64,000 nt of DNA from Chrysopilus asiliformis (taxonomy: Eukaryota; Arthropoda; Insecta; Diptera; Rhagionidae), in assembly GCA_964034945.1 (NCBI GenBank), contig OZ035962.1, forward strand, positions 71,505,274-71,569,273. Reading direction: 5' to 3'. Below, piece after piece: positions 9,542-20,999 of the stretch. The position numbers were made by a program, and so were the translations under genes. The notes beneath the pieces are model-generated. The model was not told where the DNA came from. It worked only from the letters and a program-made list of their open reading frames with translations, and made no database searches. The first letter of the stretch is position 1; every line of letters starts with the position of its first letter.

Positions 9542-11777
9542 TGTTGTGTGACCGTCTAATAGTGCCTTTAGATTTTTGTTGAATTTTTGCATGTATTTAA
9601 ATTATTGTTATTGATAGTGTAGGCCATTATAAGATGCATGAGTTGGATGAGTTTCCTTGTGATAACAAGGAATTGCGGCATTTATTTATTGGTGGTGAAT
9701 CGAACGTTCTACGGTTCTATAAAATTTTGAATCAGGAATAGCTCGAATCCAGTTTTTTTGGCCTGTGTCTGGGTAGTTCTGTTACTGGCTAGTGCAGTTA
9801 ATCTTTCGGCTTGCGGCTATTCTTCCTATTTGATGGTAGATCGCAGCAGGGAGACATCGCTTAGAAAGCGATCCTCAAAAATTTTTATTAAATTAGCTCC
9901 ATATTTAAGAAAGTTTAAAATGTGCGTTTTGGAGATCAAAAGGAATTGGAGTGCATGATAAAAAGAATTCGGAGATTACAGGTAGTTTACATAACTTAGA
10001 CAAAGTAGTTTTGCATAGTTTATTTCAACCATGTGTTTTTTTGGGTTATTCTAGAAGAATCCTTTTAAATCGGTGTATTAAAAAGGCATTTGCATCTCCC
10101 TGCTGCGAATTTTATACGAATTTATATAAATTTAAGCAACTTCATACAATTTGATGAAATTGTTGCGAATTTTGCGGAATTGAGGCGAATTTTATGGAAC
10201 TTTACGGAGTTTTATGTAATTTCTGCGAATTGGATAAAACTTTACCGAATTTCGTAAAAGAAATTGGGAGATTTCACTAGAAGAGGAAAAGTTCAAAGTC
10301 CAGATTTGCTGATTCGAAGGAAAATTAGAGATCACTCGGCAACGTGGTCGTTAAAATCCACTCCATTGGAAGCATCCCCGTTTCCGGAAATAGAAAAGTT
10401 AGGCAGCAGAATTTTCACCACGTGGGAAAAGCGACACTAGGAGCCAATTGAAGACACATAATCAAAATGTCCTTGTAGTAGTAGTAGCTAGATTTTGTAA
10501 AATTTGGTATACATTTCTCTGTTTGTAATGGATGGATAAACTGCAATCTGGAAAATTTACCTCAAATTTGAATAACAACAGAAAAAAAAGGAAAGTAATT
10601 TTCTTGTTTATCATCGCAAGAACGCTCAAAAATTCTCTTTTCTAATTTCTATTTCTTAAGATTTATTTTTAGATGCAAAAAAAATATAAAGAAAAGAAAA
10701 AACGAAAGCTCCAGGTGAAGTGCACTACATCCGGCAGCTATAAAAAGAAAATAAATCAGGATAATAACGGTTTTAATGAAATGGATTAGTAAAACTATAT
10801 TTCGGGAAAACTGTAAGTAATTTTTTTATGAAATTTTGAAAAGAGAAGTGAACTAAAGTTTGGATCAAATAATAAATGGTTCTTGATAAACATATTTAAA
10901 ACAAGAAAATAAAAAAAAAAGTGAAAAGAAAAGAAATTGTGAGAAATAGACTTTTTTTTTTGAACCTTTCCGCGAAAGAGATTAATCTTTTATTTGGTTT
11001 GCGTGGTTTATAGTGGTTTTTTCATCCACGTTTAGAAATAATAAATCTAGTTGTCTTAAGACAGTATTTTAGCAGATTTTGGTTTGTGTAGAAAAGAATT
11101 TTTTTATATATGTGCGAATGTTGCGCAAAAATCTTAAGAATATAACTTGTGGACCTCATTTTAATTGAGTAGTTTTAAATTCTTTTGTTGGAATAAATGT
11201 TTTAGTCTGCGAAAATTAATTAAGATGTTTTAATTTGTGCGTTAATTTGGAGGAGAATCGGGTGACGTGGAAAATATGTGGTGAACCGATGGACAGACAA
11301 ACGGACGACGGACGGACGAACAGACGGACAGACGAACAGACGGACAGACGGACAGACGGACAGACGGACAGACAGACGGACAGACGGACAGACGGACAGA
11401 CGGACGGACAGACAGACGGACAGTGGGACGGACAGACATTTTAGTTAAGGTTGTTTAAAAGATGTACTAAATGGTGCAGTTAGAATCCAGGATGGGATGT
11501 GTTTTAGTTTTTCTTCTTCTTCTTCTACTTCTTTTGTCCTGATCGTATTATTTAGGCACGTATTTAACTGTTAGCGTGCGTGTGTAGCTATCTGACGAAT
11601 GACCCCCCCATCCGCTGAGCAAAGGCCTGGTAACAGCAAGCGTGCCTGGTTAGGTGGCTACGCGCAGAGGCTTCGGGGCGTTCATTTTTATAGTGAGAAG
11701 CGTGTCCCAAAGTATCTGTTGCACGGCGTTTAGGGTTCATAGAAAGGTCCTACTTCACCCTTGCGTCCGTTCTAACA
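9542..11777 (+). repeat. 3' LTR (2,236 bp)
   Basis: Direct copy of 948-3181, longer by two bases because of single-base changes in one poly-A and one poly-T run. It ends TCTAACA and is followed at once by the CATA target duplication. It contains the same minisatellite (11291-11438) and the same short spurious ORFs. Confidence 0.95.
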
Positions 11778-11946
11778 CATATAATAAACAAATCAAATAA
11801 TACAAACAAATGTATTCGATGCGAGAAAAACCCTAATAATAGAAAAATGGATCGTTTATAGTCGGAAAATATTCCTTACAATAAACGATTCAACTACAAA
11901 CAGAATATTTGCTTATTATCGGAAAGTGTTCCTTATAATAAACAAA
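11778..11946. repeat. Target duplication and palindromic units, right of the LTR element
   Basis: CATA (11778-11781) is the target duplication. It is followed by the second half of palindrome unit 2 (aataaacaaat), then unit 3 (about 11850-11890, atcgtttatagtcggaaa...) and unit 4 (about 11909-11946, gcttattatcggaaagtg...). See 861-947. Confidence 0.65.
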
Positions 11947-14014
11947 CAAACTGAATGTTTGTCCCTAAGAATTCTTTTAAGACCTTACAGAGAGAGTGCT
12001 CAAGGGCTTCAGCCGAAAGAATTGCTGAGCTGTCGCATTACACTTATTTCGGTTACTTAGATTAAACTTAAATTTAATTTGACAAATAATATCAAATTAA
12101 TGTACAGTAATATTTGAAATGACTAAACATAAATTAATGACTAAATATAAAACTAAATAGAAATTTTAAAATTGAAAATTATGTTGCGAGTGGTCGGAAC
12201 ACGGAGACCTCTTCTTCTTCGTCGCTCATCATATTCAAGTCTTAAATTTCAGAATTCGTCGAATTTTGATAACACATTTTTTTAAATTCAAGCTATATTT
12301 ATCAATAAAGAAGTAATTGTTTTCTTCATTCAACAAAATAAGTAAAAACTATTTATTATCTTGATATAACCGTGAGAGAAACGCAGTGTAAAATAATATT
12401 AGAAAGAATTTACTTTTTCAAATTTCAATAGTAATGACTAAATTTGATGCTTTCAAGAATATTACTGAAAATATCAGGGCATATTATATTTCAAAAATGT
12501 CTAAAACTGATTATGGTCATTTTCGACCAAAAGGGCCTTCAATGTGAGTTTTTTTATACACAAAAATCTGACATAACTTTTTTTATTTTATTTATTGAAA
12601 AAGGTGTATTTGAAAAAAAGAAGCACAGATTTAAAATATCTACTTAAAATATTTAAAATTATAGAAGTTATGATACCAAACATTATGCTTTTGGTCGAAA
12701 GTGACCATAAGACCCTATGAAGGTCAAAGTAAAAATTAACAGAAATTTTCACTACGATTCATTTAATAAAATTACTTATGTCATTAAAGTAATTAAAAAA
12801 TACTGAAATAGTTGAATCCGCATGAAAAAACTTTTTTTCGCACCATATTTTATGCAAATTGTTAACTTTTAGAACATAGCTATCCACCCCTGATTTTCTG
12901 CTTTTAGCAAAAGTTGTGACGTTGCCTATCTAGTCAATGTGGTAGAAAGGGAAAGTCTATAGCATTTGTTGGTTCATCTCGCTTCCTCTTACATTGGCTT
13001 ATGGGAAAATCCCGGGGCGACCGTTCTATGTAAGTATATTTTTCTATGCTAGAACAAAACAAACTGCTTTTGTTATTAAAAAGTTCATTTCATGCTCTGT
13101 CTATGGATAAGAAAATAGCAGTATTCTGAAATTTTATTTAGGTGATAACTTAATGTTAGTATATTTTCTAGTATGCCGGTGGCCTCTCGGACGTACACAA
13201 ATATTTTAGCCAGAGTTCTTCTGGTCACGAAAGACATATTTCACAATTTTCTTCTTGGAGAATAGCCAAGCAGCTCTAATATCCAAAGGGAGCAAGTTAA
13301 ATGTGGTTTTCGCTTCCATGACAACTAATTTGTTGACACTTTAAACTAGTGTAGTCCTCTGACAAATTTAAATTCAAAATAAAGTCAAGTAAAATAATTC
13401 TAAAATAATTGTAAAATAATTTAAAAGAAAATTTGAGCTTTGCCGCACAATATATTATGTTTACGTCGTCAGATTTTTTTAGTAATTGATCCTTAAAGTT
13501 ATCAAGCTATTATCATTCAAAAATTCTTAATTTTTAAGGCTCTATTATCACTTAAAAATACGATGAGAAATATTTCCCACCAAACAGGACTAAAAGGATA
13601 TTTCCATTATCCTTTCCTCGACTTAATTTTCTTACAACTCCTAAATGGTTCAACGTACGCAAAAATATTCTAAGAAAAAGTACTTAAATTACTATAAAAT
13701 AGGTATCGACATTTTTTCGCGTAACATTCACAAGAAAGAAGATATTTGCGAAAAGTTGATTTGTATATGCTCTAAAATGTGAATCCACATTAGGAAAACG
13801 AAGAAAATTTTTTTTTCTTGGATTTCGTTCAAATTGTGCTCACATAATGTACCCTCAGAGCTTTTTCGTTTTCGGCGCTTAAGTTTTTTTAGTTTTTGAC
13901 TTCTCTTTAATAACATTAACTATTATATGTAAATATAAACTACATACATTACACTGTACTACAGCCATTTTGTTTCCAAAGATTTTACAATCTTAAATAA
14001 TTTAACGTCGTTAA
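11947..14014. other. AT-rich non-coding stretch with one inverted repeat
   Basis: No ORF of protein-like composition is seen. An inverted pair lies at about 12508-12532 (atggtcattttcgaccaaaa) and 12690-12712 (cttttggtcgaaagtgacca), bounding about 200 bp that may be a small degraded MITE. The rest shows nothing I recognise. Confidence 0.5.
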
Positions 14015-14299
14015 TTTCAAATTAGGGATGTCAAATTTTTGAAAAACACCGGTTTTGGGTTAAACCGGTTTTTAAGACTTCGGTTTAAACCTGGCCGGTT
14101 TAACCGGGTCCAAAAAACCGGTCGTTAAAAACACCGAAAAACCGTCTTGTTCAAATTCGGTAGCTTAGGTCTTAGACACAACAAATACACTATAATACAA
14201 ACAAAAGACGTGAAGTGTCATATAATTCATTAAGAGGTCATAAATGGCACAATATAATATTGTATTTGGTCTAGAGTGCCTAACAAGAAGTGTTTCTAA

Positions 14300-14746
14300 C
14301 ACCGCGTCTTGATTAACAATTTTTCATCCCAAGAAATATCTCACCGCAATGAGATTTTTTTGACAGCTGGGCCGAAAATCTCTTGAAATTTTAGTACTCA
14401 AAATGGCGATGAAAAGAAAACACATAGTCGCCGCTCTTGCAATTAATGCAATACGTGAAATTGAAAAGGCTGAAACAGAAGAACAGACGAAAAGAAAAAC
14501 CTCTTAATGTTATATATTCTCTTCCAAAGCTTTTTGTATCGTATTGTTTGTAAAAATTAGTTATTTTCGCAACTACTTGTCGGGAGAATTTAGATTCCGC
14601 CATCTTGAATTGAGAAATTCCAAGAAATTTTGCAATTGCAAGATTTCTTGAAATTTATCTCTGGGATTTTTTATCGCCGTCAACTCGAGCTCTGATTGGT
14701 CAATCAAAAATCTCTGCGATGAAAAATCCCAAATCAAGACGCGGTG
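14300..14746. mobile_element. Harbinger-like MITE nested in hAT element
   Basis: Terminal inverted repeats CACCGCGTCTTGATT (14300-14314) and its complement (14732-14746) are perfect and flanked by TAA on both sides (14297-14299, 14747-14749), the 3-bp duplication of PIF/Harbinger elements. It carries a 34-codon ORF at 14403-14507. Second-level inverted repeats around aaatggcg / cgccatctt make the centre partly palindromic. Confidence 0.8.
14403..14507 (+). pseudogene. 34-aa N-terminal remnant, possibly of a Harbinger transposase
   Basis: Reads 'MAMKRKHIVAALAINAIREI' and on to 'EKAETEEQTKRKTS', then TAA. The short basic and acidic helix followed by a KR-rich segment resembles the extreme N-terminus of insect PIF/Harbinger nucleases. 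It lies just inside the left part of a TAA-flanked MITE. This suggests that the MITE arose by internal deletion of an autonomous element. The match is short, so the assignment is an inference, and there is no sign that it is expressed. Confidence 0.35.
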
Positions 14747-14954
14747 TAATAGTTGCAGTTTTCAGTTGCAGGAAAATTGATTTAAAAATATTTTTCCGTA
14801 CAAAAAATGATCGGTTTTTTGAACGGTTTTTGGCTTTAAAAAAAACACCGGGTAAAACCGTGCAAAAAAAACACAAAAAAAAACCGGTTAACCGAAGCAA
14901 AAACACCAGGTAACCGGTTTAACCGGGTTTTTTTTTACATCCCTATTCCAAATC

Positions 14955-15240
14955 TACAAGTGGTTTGGCCAGTTTGGCTCTAGTTTTTGACAAAATTTTT
15001 GTTTTTGGTATTGCCGTGGATATTTCAAACATTTTAGGGTAGTTTGTTACCGCTGAATCCGAATCTGGAAAAAGTTTGGTTGAATTCATTCCAATTTAGC
15101 CAAACTACTTCCAGGTTCGGATTCAGCGATGTCAACTTTCCCTAGAATGATTGATATATCCACGGCAACAACAAATATTATTTTTTTTGGGCTTTCCGCA
15201 AAAGCTAGAACTTTTCTTGTCAAACCACTTGCAGAATCGG
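14955..15240. repeat. Fold-back element
   Basis: Imperfect inverted arms. The outer pair is caagtggtttg (14957) against caaaccacttg (about 15222). The inner pair is gccgtggatat...gctgaatccgaa (about 15014-15063) against ttcggattcagc...atatccacggc (about 15116-15169). It lies next to the hAT element and has no ORF. No clear target duplication. Confidence 0.55.
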
Positions 15241-15765
15241 AATCTGCGACGTCAAAAAAGATTGTAAAAGTTTTGGTAACACAAAAAAATTAATTTTTTG
15301 TCGGTTAGTGTTACATATCTGTAATTGGTTTACTACATGTTCATTGTAACATTGCGTCGCTTTGCTATATATTGATCGGGACATTGATCTGGAACCAATA
15401 GGCAGATGTAAAATCTGTTTCATATGCCGGACGCCGGCAATTTCGTTTTTTTTTTAATTTTTCTATTTAAGAATCGATTGTTTCGGTCATTATATCAGAG
15501 GCTTTTCACCATCAATAACCCCGAGACATTCGCAAACTCTCATCATTGAAGAAGGACTACAAAACGGATGTGACTATGCTTAGGAGGATGAGAGGTGCCG
15601 ATGTTCGGTAGATGAAAGTTCTCACTCAATTGATTCCTAGCCAGGTTTAACCCCAAAAAAATATCAAATCGACCCTAACTGTTTCACGAGGCCCTCCTTA
15701 TGCCAACAAATTGGTTTCCAAAAATGCTTTCTAATCGCGCGTGGCCTACATTGTATGCGTTGCTA

Positions 15766-15932
15766 CCCATTTAGTAACGCACTAGCGCACATAACGCAAA
15801 CCAAACGAACTAACTTAGCTCTCTGATTGAGGCGCCAACTGACGATCGCAAACCGAAAATCATCTTCAGTTGGCGCCCCTATCAGTTAGTCGTTTGGTTT
15901 GCCTGATGTGCGCTAGTGCGTTACTAAACGGA
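15766..15932. repeat. Strong 165-bp palindrome (fold-back MITE)
   Basis: Arms tttagtaacgcactagcgca (from 15770) and tgcgctagtgcgttactaaa (to about 15928) are perfect complements. They continue through gcaaaccaaacga and ggcgccaactga with few mismatches. It is GC-richer than its surroundings and non-coding. It is probably a hairpin MITE; the parent family was not recognised. Confidence 0.65.
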
Positions 15933-15939
15933 TATTAAC

Positions 15940-17250
15940 GCACACCGCTCAGGACCGCAACCCTGTGTTACCCATATCTACTCAGAGAAAGCCACGACCA
16001 TCACTCACCCACTGGGATCACGCCTGGATAATGGTATATGTATAGGATTTTTTCTTTCTTATTATTTTAGATTGTTGGTTTAAGAAAATTTATTCCGAAA
16101 TAAAAACATTGTTATGAAATGAATGTTCATTCACTTATTAATTCATGGAACATACATTTATTGCATATTACATAAAAATAAAAACAAATCTGTTTAGTAA
16201 ACAAACGGTTTTGTTTGAGAAAATATTTTCTTGAAATTTTCTATGTTAAATAAATATATCGATTAAAACTTACTAATATTAAAGTAAAGCTTCTTTTAGT
16301 ACAATAAAAAAAATATTTACCTGTGCCTATCGGAGTCGTTTCGTTTCTATTTATTTTCATATTTTGCCGTTCTTATTCCATTCATGCGTTATCAATGCTC
16401 AATAAACTGCTTTTGTAAGCTTATACCGAAACATAAGCCGATCAGTAAAATCTTGAAACAATCTTCTTTAATGCGCCATTATTCCAACAATTTATAGAAA
16501 GAGATAGAATATATTTGTATATTTGTATATTTGCTTACAGGATTGGGAAGGAAACATTCAGCCACCCATTCTAACTGTTTAGTAATAAATATTTAAAGAA
16601 ACATAAAAAGGGTACACTTGACAAAATACAATGCGATACACAATGAAGACTAACAATTGAATATAAGGAAAGAATATTGGAAGAAACTCGTAAAGGGGGA
16701 GGAATTCAACAGACGACTACATGAAAATGATCCTTTTTTTATCCTTTTTGCCTATTGTTTTGATTGCCGTCACCTTATTCTTTTGTGCAAAAGCCTTTTT
16801 TGTCCGTCGGGCCATTCGGTTTAGAGAGACTTAGGGAAAGTTATTAAGCGATACTGTTATAGAAAGCTGTGTCATTATTGGTAAAAATATTAAAATGTAG
16901 TAAATTTACTTTTGGCATACAAAACAACCTTTCAAAACGAACCTAAAAAGATTAAATTTTAGTATTTAAAGATTATTTGGGTTCCGTCATAGTTTTTACT
17001 TGCCTCTGCTATAGGGGGAAAGCATTCTATTCCTAAAACAGACCGCCTCGAAAACGGGGGCAGATAGAAACTTTCTGATTAGTAAGAAATCCGTTTTGAG
17101 CAAAATTATGAACATGCCTGTGCATTTGTCCGTCGGTCTGTCTGTTTTACGCATCTTAAATAACTGGAAAACGCGTTGAGCTAGCGACTTGTAATTTTTT
17201 GTAAATGGGGTTTACGAAAATCGTTGTTTTCTATCAACTGTTGCAAGTAT
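15940..17250. other. Unassigned non-coding stretch
   Basis: No convincing gene. The segment from about 17080 to 17250 (tccgtcggtctgtctg, then 'gagctagcgacttgtaatt') is a relict of the same broad repeat class as 32690-32850. It continues after the hAT insertion at 19149. Confidence 0.5.
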
Positions 17251-17259
17251 ACCGTTAGC

Positions 17260-19140
17260 CAGGGCCGTACCGACTGGGGGGGATGGGGGGGGGAGGCTCC
17301 CCCCCCAATAAGTCTTCAGTTGGGAATTTGACCTTTAGAAGTTGGGAAATCTCACTTCTTAACGCCCAAGGAAGTCAAGCAGTCAAGATGACTTGCTTGA
17401 ACAATCTAGTGTTAAAGATGTGAGATTTCCCAAGTTGGGAAATCTCTTTAGTTGATTTTCCAAAATCCCAACTTGTCTTTTTCTACCTCACATTTTCTAT
17501 TAGTGAACATACGCCTGTTTTATGACTTGTTTCTTTTTTACACATACCATTCTGCTTTGGCAACAGCGTCACAGCGAGTTGGGAGAGAATGAATAAAAGG
17601 CTTTGAAAGAGTAGACACTCGACCGTGGGAGGAGTATAATGTTCTCATCAGTTTATGGCACAGAACTATATAACATAGAACAACTGTCACCATACAAAGC
17701 TCTGCTGAAAAATTGTCCCTCTTTATCATAGTTAAACGCATCCACTGAACTGTATAATCTCGCGAAATTCAAATTTCGTCTGCCGCGAAAATCAAATTTC
17801 ACAAGTTTGAGACTAACTTTAGGCGCCAACACCATTCCTAAAGTCTATTTTCCTTTGATAGCTCACGGTTTAAACCAGATGACTATATTTATTTTCATAC
17901 GGTTATCTCGCTCTTACTTAACTCATTTTGATCCATTGAACTGTATTGAAATGGGACCATTTGAGACAGCAAATCGAGCGATCTAGTATATTCGTGCTGA
18001 AACGGTGAGTTTTGAAAATATCGGCCCGATTCCAGAATCCGTCGTAGCTTTATTACGAAGAACTAACTACGTTACGAATACGAAGAAATCAGTATTCCAC
18101 GATCCGAACGGAATTGAACTTAGTGGTGCCTGATTAAAATCTAATTTCGAAAAATAAATGTCTTTGTAAAAAGGTCCCTATGCAAAACTCATAAGGAATA
18201 GATTTCTGACATGGAATAGTTTCGTGAAAAATGTAACTTTCTTGACTTAAAACGAAAATTGTTATTAATAATGGATTCTGCAGCGTTTGCAACTTTGTGT
18301 CTGGAAGAAGATTTATCGAAGTGAAGGACTTTAATAGTGGAATGAAAACGACAACAAATAACGGATACTTAGGAATACTCACATTGCTCTTTTTTCTAAA
18401 ATATTTCCTCTTAATGTGTTAAAAGTTACACTAATACTAAATAAACAAATAAAAATGTTAAAATTGCTGTTTGTTGTACAATTCAGGCCATATATTGAGC
18501 TAAAATCATAAGAAAATGAAGTTACGAAGCAAAAATTTTTCGTAGGTTTAGGTGTCAAAAGATCAATTGCGTCGGATTCTATGATACCAGATATTCCGAT
18601 TCGTAATGTTTTCGAAATTAATTTAATTCCTTCGGATCGTGGAATACCATCTTCACGAATTCTCCGAAAATCGTAGCTACGACGGATCCTGGAATAGGGC
18701 CGTATATGTGTAATTGTTTTACCATCGGTGTTCGGATTTTTTAAACAAATGAATAGCTACGAATGAGCGCAAATTCAGCCAGCTAAAACTGGTGAAAAAC
18801 GTTCTAAGGGTGACTATGGGAGACGAAAGACTGAGTTCTTTAATGATACTACACAGCGAAAAAGACCTAACTGATACAATTGACCTTACGAAATTTGTTT
18901 CGGCCAAATTTGTTTCAGATTATTAGTGTTTACCCTTTATTTAATTGTATGTGAAAAATAAAAAAAAATTACAATATGTTAACATAACCATTATTCTTTA
19001 TTATAATTTCTGGTCAGAGATTCTGGGCAAGGAAAAGGAATTTTTATTAGGTACATCCTAGTTAGGAAAAATCAGATGTTCGAGTTGGGAAAATTGAGAT
19101 GTCTCCCCCCCCCCAATCCAGAGCCTTCGATACGGCCCTG
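17260..19140. mobile_element. Non-autonomous hAT element with perfect 8-bp TSD
   Basis: Terminal inverted repeats CAGGGCCGTACCGA and CAGGGCCGTATCGA (complement of the right end) are flanked by an exact 8-bp duplication CCGTTAGC (17252-17259, 19141-19148), diagnostic of hAT transposition. G/C runs lie just inside both ends. The interior is unlike a transposase. ORFs of up to 82 codons on the minus strand (18134-18382, 18719-18907) show no hAT dimerisation motif. A second inverted-repeat element (18022-18702) is inserted inside. The interrupted host repeat reads on cleanly from ...ccgttagc to tatagcggg once the element is removed. Confidence 0.9.
18022..18702. mobile_element. Nested inverted-repeat element, 28-bp termini
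   Basis: Left end CGGCCCGATTCCAGAATCCG and the complement of the right end CGGCCCTATTCCAGGATCCG agree at 26 of 28 bases through the following tcgtagct. Flanks are TAT on both sides (18019-18021, 18703-18705). Further inward, attccacgatccgaa and its complement repeat the palindromic layout. A 3-bp duplication would fit a Harbinger-like family, but TAT is not the usual TTA/TAA, so the class is open. Non-coding. Confidence 0.7.
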
Positions 19141-19239
19141 CCGTTAGCTATAGCGGGTATCTCCCACACATTTTAAAAAAACACCGTTCGCCCTTTGGGT
19201 ACAAAATGTTTATAACAAAATTTAATTTTTTTGCTTTAA

Positions 19240-19769
19240 CCCTTTGACGACCATACATTTTCGGCCGAAGGGATTTTGATTTTTTTTTTCATTTTCATGA
19301 TCTGTGACATGATAATTGTTCTGCCACAAAAAATTGTGGCCCTAGACCCCCTCCTTGCCCCTCATTTTTTTATCTCGAAAATTAAAATTGAATGACAACA
19401 TTCTTATATATAATTCATGTACGTATTTATTTTTGAATTTGAGCAAACTGAATTTAATTAGTTGTGCATATGGTAGACGTCGAAGCAATCGCAAGTACAG
19501 ATATCGTAAGCTAAGAGTGAAATCGTTCTAAGTCCATTATACCAAAATTTCTGGAAGAGCAATAAAAAACCTTGTTAAATCATTTTAATTTTCATTTAGG
19601 GTCATAGGGGCACAGGGGAACTGGCATAGAATTCCCGCCACATACATTTATATTGCCCCATCTATCCTCTACAAAAAACCTTTTAATACCTTTGGTCTAT
19701 CTCTTAACTGGACGATTTTAAGTACTGAAAGCTCTTGGGCAAGCATACTTGCCTGTGGTCGTCAAAGGG
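19240..19769. mobile_element. piggyBac-type MITE (TTAA target)
   Basis: Flanked by TTAA on both sides (19236-19239, 19770-19773). Terminal inverted repeats CCCTTTGACGACCA...TGGTCGTCAAAGGG are characteristic of piggyBac-superfamily elements, which insert at TTAA and begin with CCY. The 530-bp interior has no transposase. It sits in the same older repeat that carries the hAT element just upstream, so this locus has been hit twice. Confidence 0.85.
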
Positions 19770-20134
19770 TTAATGATTTTGCCGTATCTCTAACGGTTCT
19801 CAACATATTTCAAAGAAAAAATAGAATTTTCTGAATTTTTCAGCACATCTATTTTGCATATTTACAATTTTAAAAATCACATGAACTGTTGGAAATCAAA
19901 CTCATCAACCCGTGCGTGCACATTACAGGATTTAAAAAAAATCAAGAAAAGAAATACATTTTTTCTGGCACAGAAACGTTCTTTTTGATTTTGAAATAAC
20001 AAAATATATAGTTTTAAATGGAGAATATATGTGAATATATGTAAAAATGAAATTTGGAAAATTTCAGCTCGATCGGAGGTCATTTTCAGTTTCCGCTTTT
20101 CATTTGAAATTTTGAAAATCTGCCATTAACCTAA

Positions 20135-20694
20135 ATATAACAAAAGCTATAATTGCCAATCTGGCAATCATTGGAGACCCGTATGGTGATATTCGTATCA
20201 AAATTCGAACAGTTGTACCAAAATTCCACTTTGAAGTCAAACTTTCCAATAAGAATTTTTAAAATTTATTCCAATCGGATTTTGATGTATGGGAGTTTTA
20301 TGTAGAATCATATCCTAAATAACTTTTGTTCTTGGACTTTTTTGATAAGATGCATAGTTTTTGAGATATTCGCAAAAAACATTTTCGGTCCTATGGGGGG
20401 TACCCCCCCTAATGGTCCATTTTTGCCCATTAACGGACCTATGCAAAATTTCAAGTCTGTAGCTCAATCCGTGCGCCCGCAATCCGCGCCACAGACAAAC
20501 GGACGGACAGACGGACAGACGGACAGACGGACAGACGGACAGACAGACGGACGGACGGACATTCATAATTCAATTTTTTTTATCATTCTAAACACACTGG
20601 TGTAATTCATTTTTGTGTGTGATGACGGGACCTTGGCGTTACAAACGGTAAGGCAAATTGAATATACCCTTTGGTTTCACCATACGGGTATAAA
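20135..20694 (+). mobile_element. Dispersed hairpin-ended repeat, copy A
   Basis: Best complete copy of a family present at 26427, 29866, 49305 (minus) and 49186/49888. The start is ATAACAAAAGC followed by a small hairpin attgcca-atc-tggcaat. Next comes acccgtatggtga, then a unique body, a GACGGACA minisatellite (about 20497-20560), and the phrase 'cacactggtgtaattcattt'. The 3' end tataccc-tt-tggt-ttc-acca-tac-gggtata can fold as two stacked stems. The subterminal acccgtatggtga is the complement of the 3'-terminal sequence. A peptide-like reading conserved across copies (GTPPNGPFLPIN...ILNTLV) follows from DNA similarity and is not good evidence of coding. Confidence 0.8.
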
Positions 20695-20754
20695 AATTTC
20701 AACTTTCACCAAAACCAAGGAGGGTTTCTAGAAAAGCTTGAATTAGTTAACAAA

Positions 20755-20925
20755 TATAAAAAAAAAAAAAACCAAAAACAAAAAAATATTAAAAAAATTA
20801 AAACAAAAAAAAAAGTTTGAAAAAATTAAAACAAAATAAAATTTTGAAAAAAAATTAACAAAAAAAAATTACAAAAAAAAAGTACAAAACAAAAAAAAAT
20901 TAAAATACAAAAAGGATTTCGAATT
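20755..20925. repeat. A-rich low-complexity tract
   Basis: Degenerate runs of A broken by C, T and 'ttaaaac' units, possibly a decayed poly-A or simple repeat. On the far side (21028-21085) lies an inverted copy of 20062-20115. Nothing coding. Confidence 0.7.
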
Positions 20926-20999
20926 ACAAATGCCTCTACGCGGCGAAATCTGGGTGATCACAGCAAAAGTGATTAGCGAAAATTTGTAAAATACATAGA

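Larger units (their letters stand above)
948..11777 (+). mobile_element. Full-length Ty3/gypsy LTR retrotransposon, Ulysses-like
   Basis: The element is bounded by two long direct repeats that begin TGTTG and end AACA. It is flanked by a 4-bp target duplication CATA (944-947 and 11778-11781), the size typical of Ty3/gypsy elements. Internal order: primer binding site, gag, -1 frameshift site, pol with protease, reverse transcriptase, RNase H and integrase, then the 3' LTR. There is no env ORF between pol and the LTR. The total of 10.8 kb and LTRs of 2.2 kb recall Ulysses of Drosophila virilis and the related Osvaldo group. That placement rests on size, PBS and domain order and is an inference. 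The near identity of the LTRs means the insertion is recent, and both ORFs are open. Confidence 0.96.
14023..14945. mobile_element. Non-autonomous hAT element with nested insertion
   Basis: Ends TAGGGATGT...ACATCCCTA are hAT-like. Flanks tttcaaat (14015-14022) and ttccaaat (14946-14953) match at 7 of 8 bases, fitting the 8-bp hAT target duplication. Both arms are rich in ccggttt/aaaccgg motifs (14059-14150 and 14810-14935), many of them internally self-complementary. The middle is interrupted by a TAA-flanked element at 14300-14746. No transposase is seen, and the ORFs in the arms are low-complexity translations of the repeats. Confidence 0.82.
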
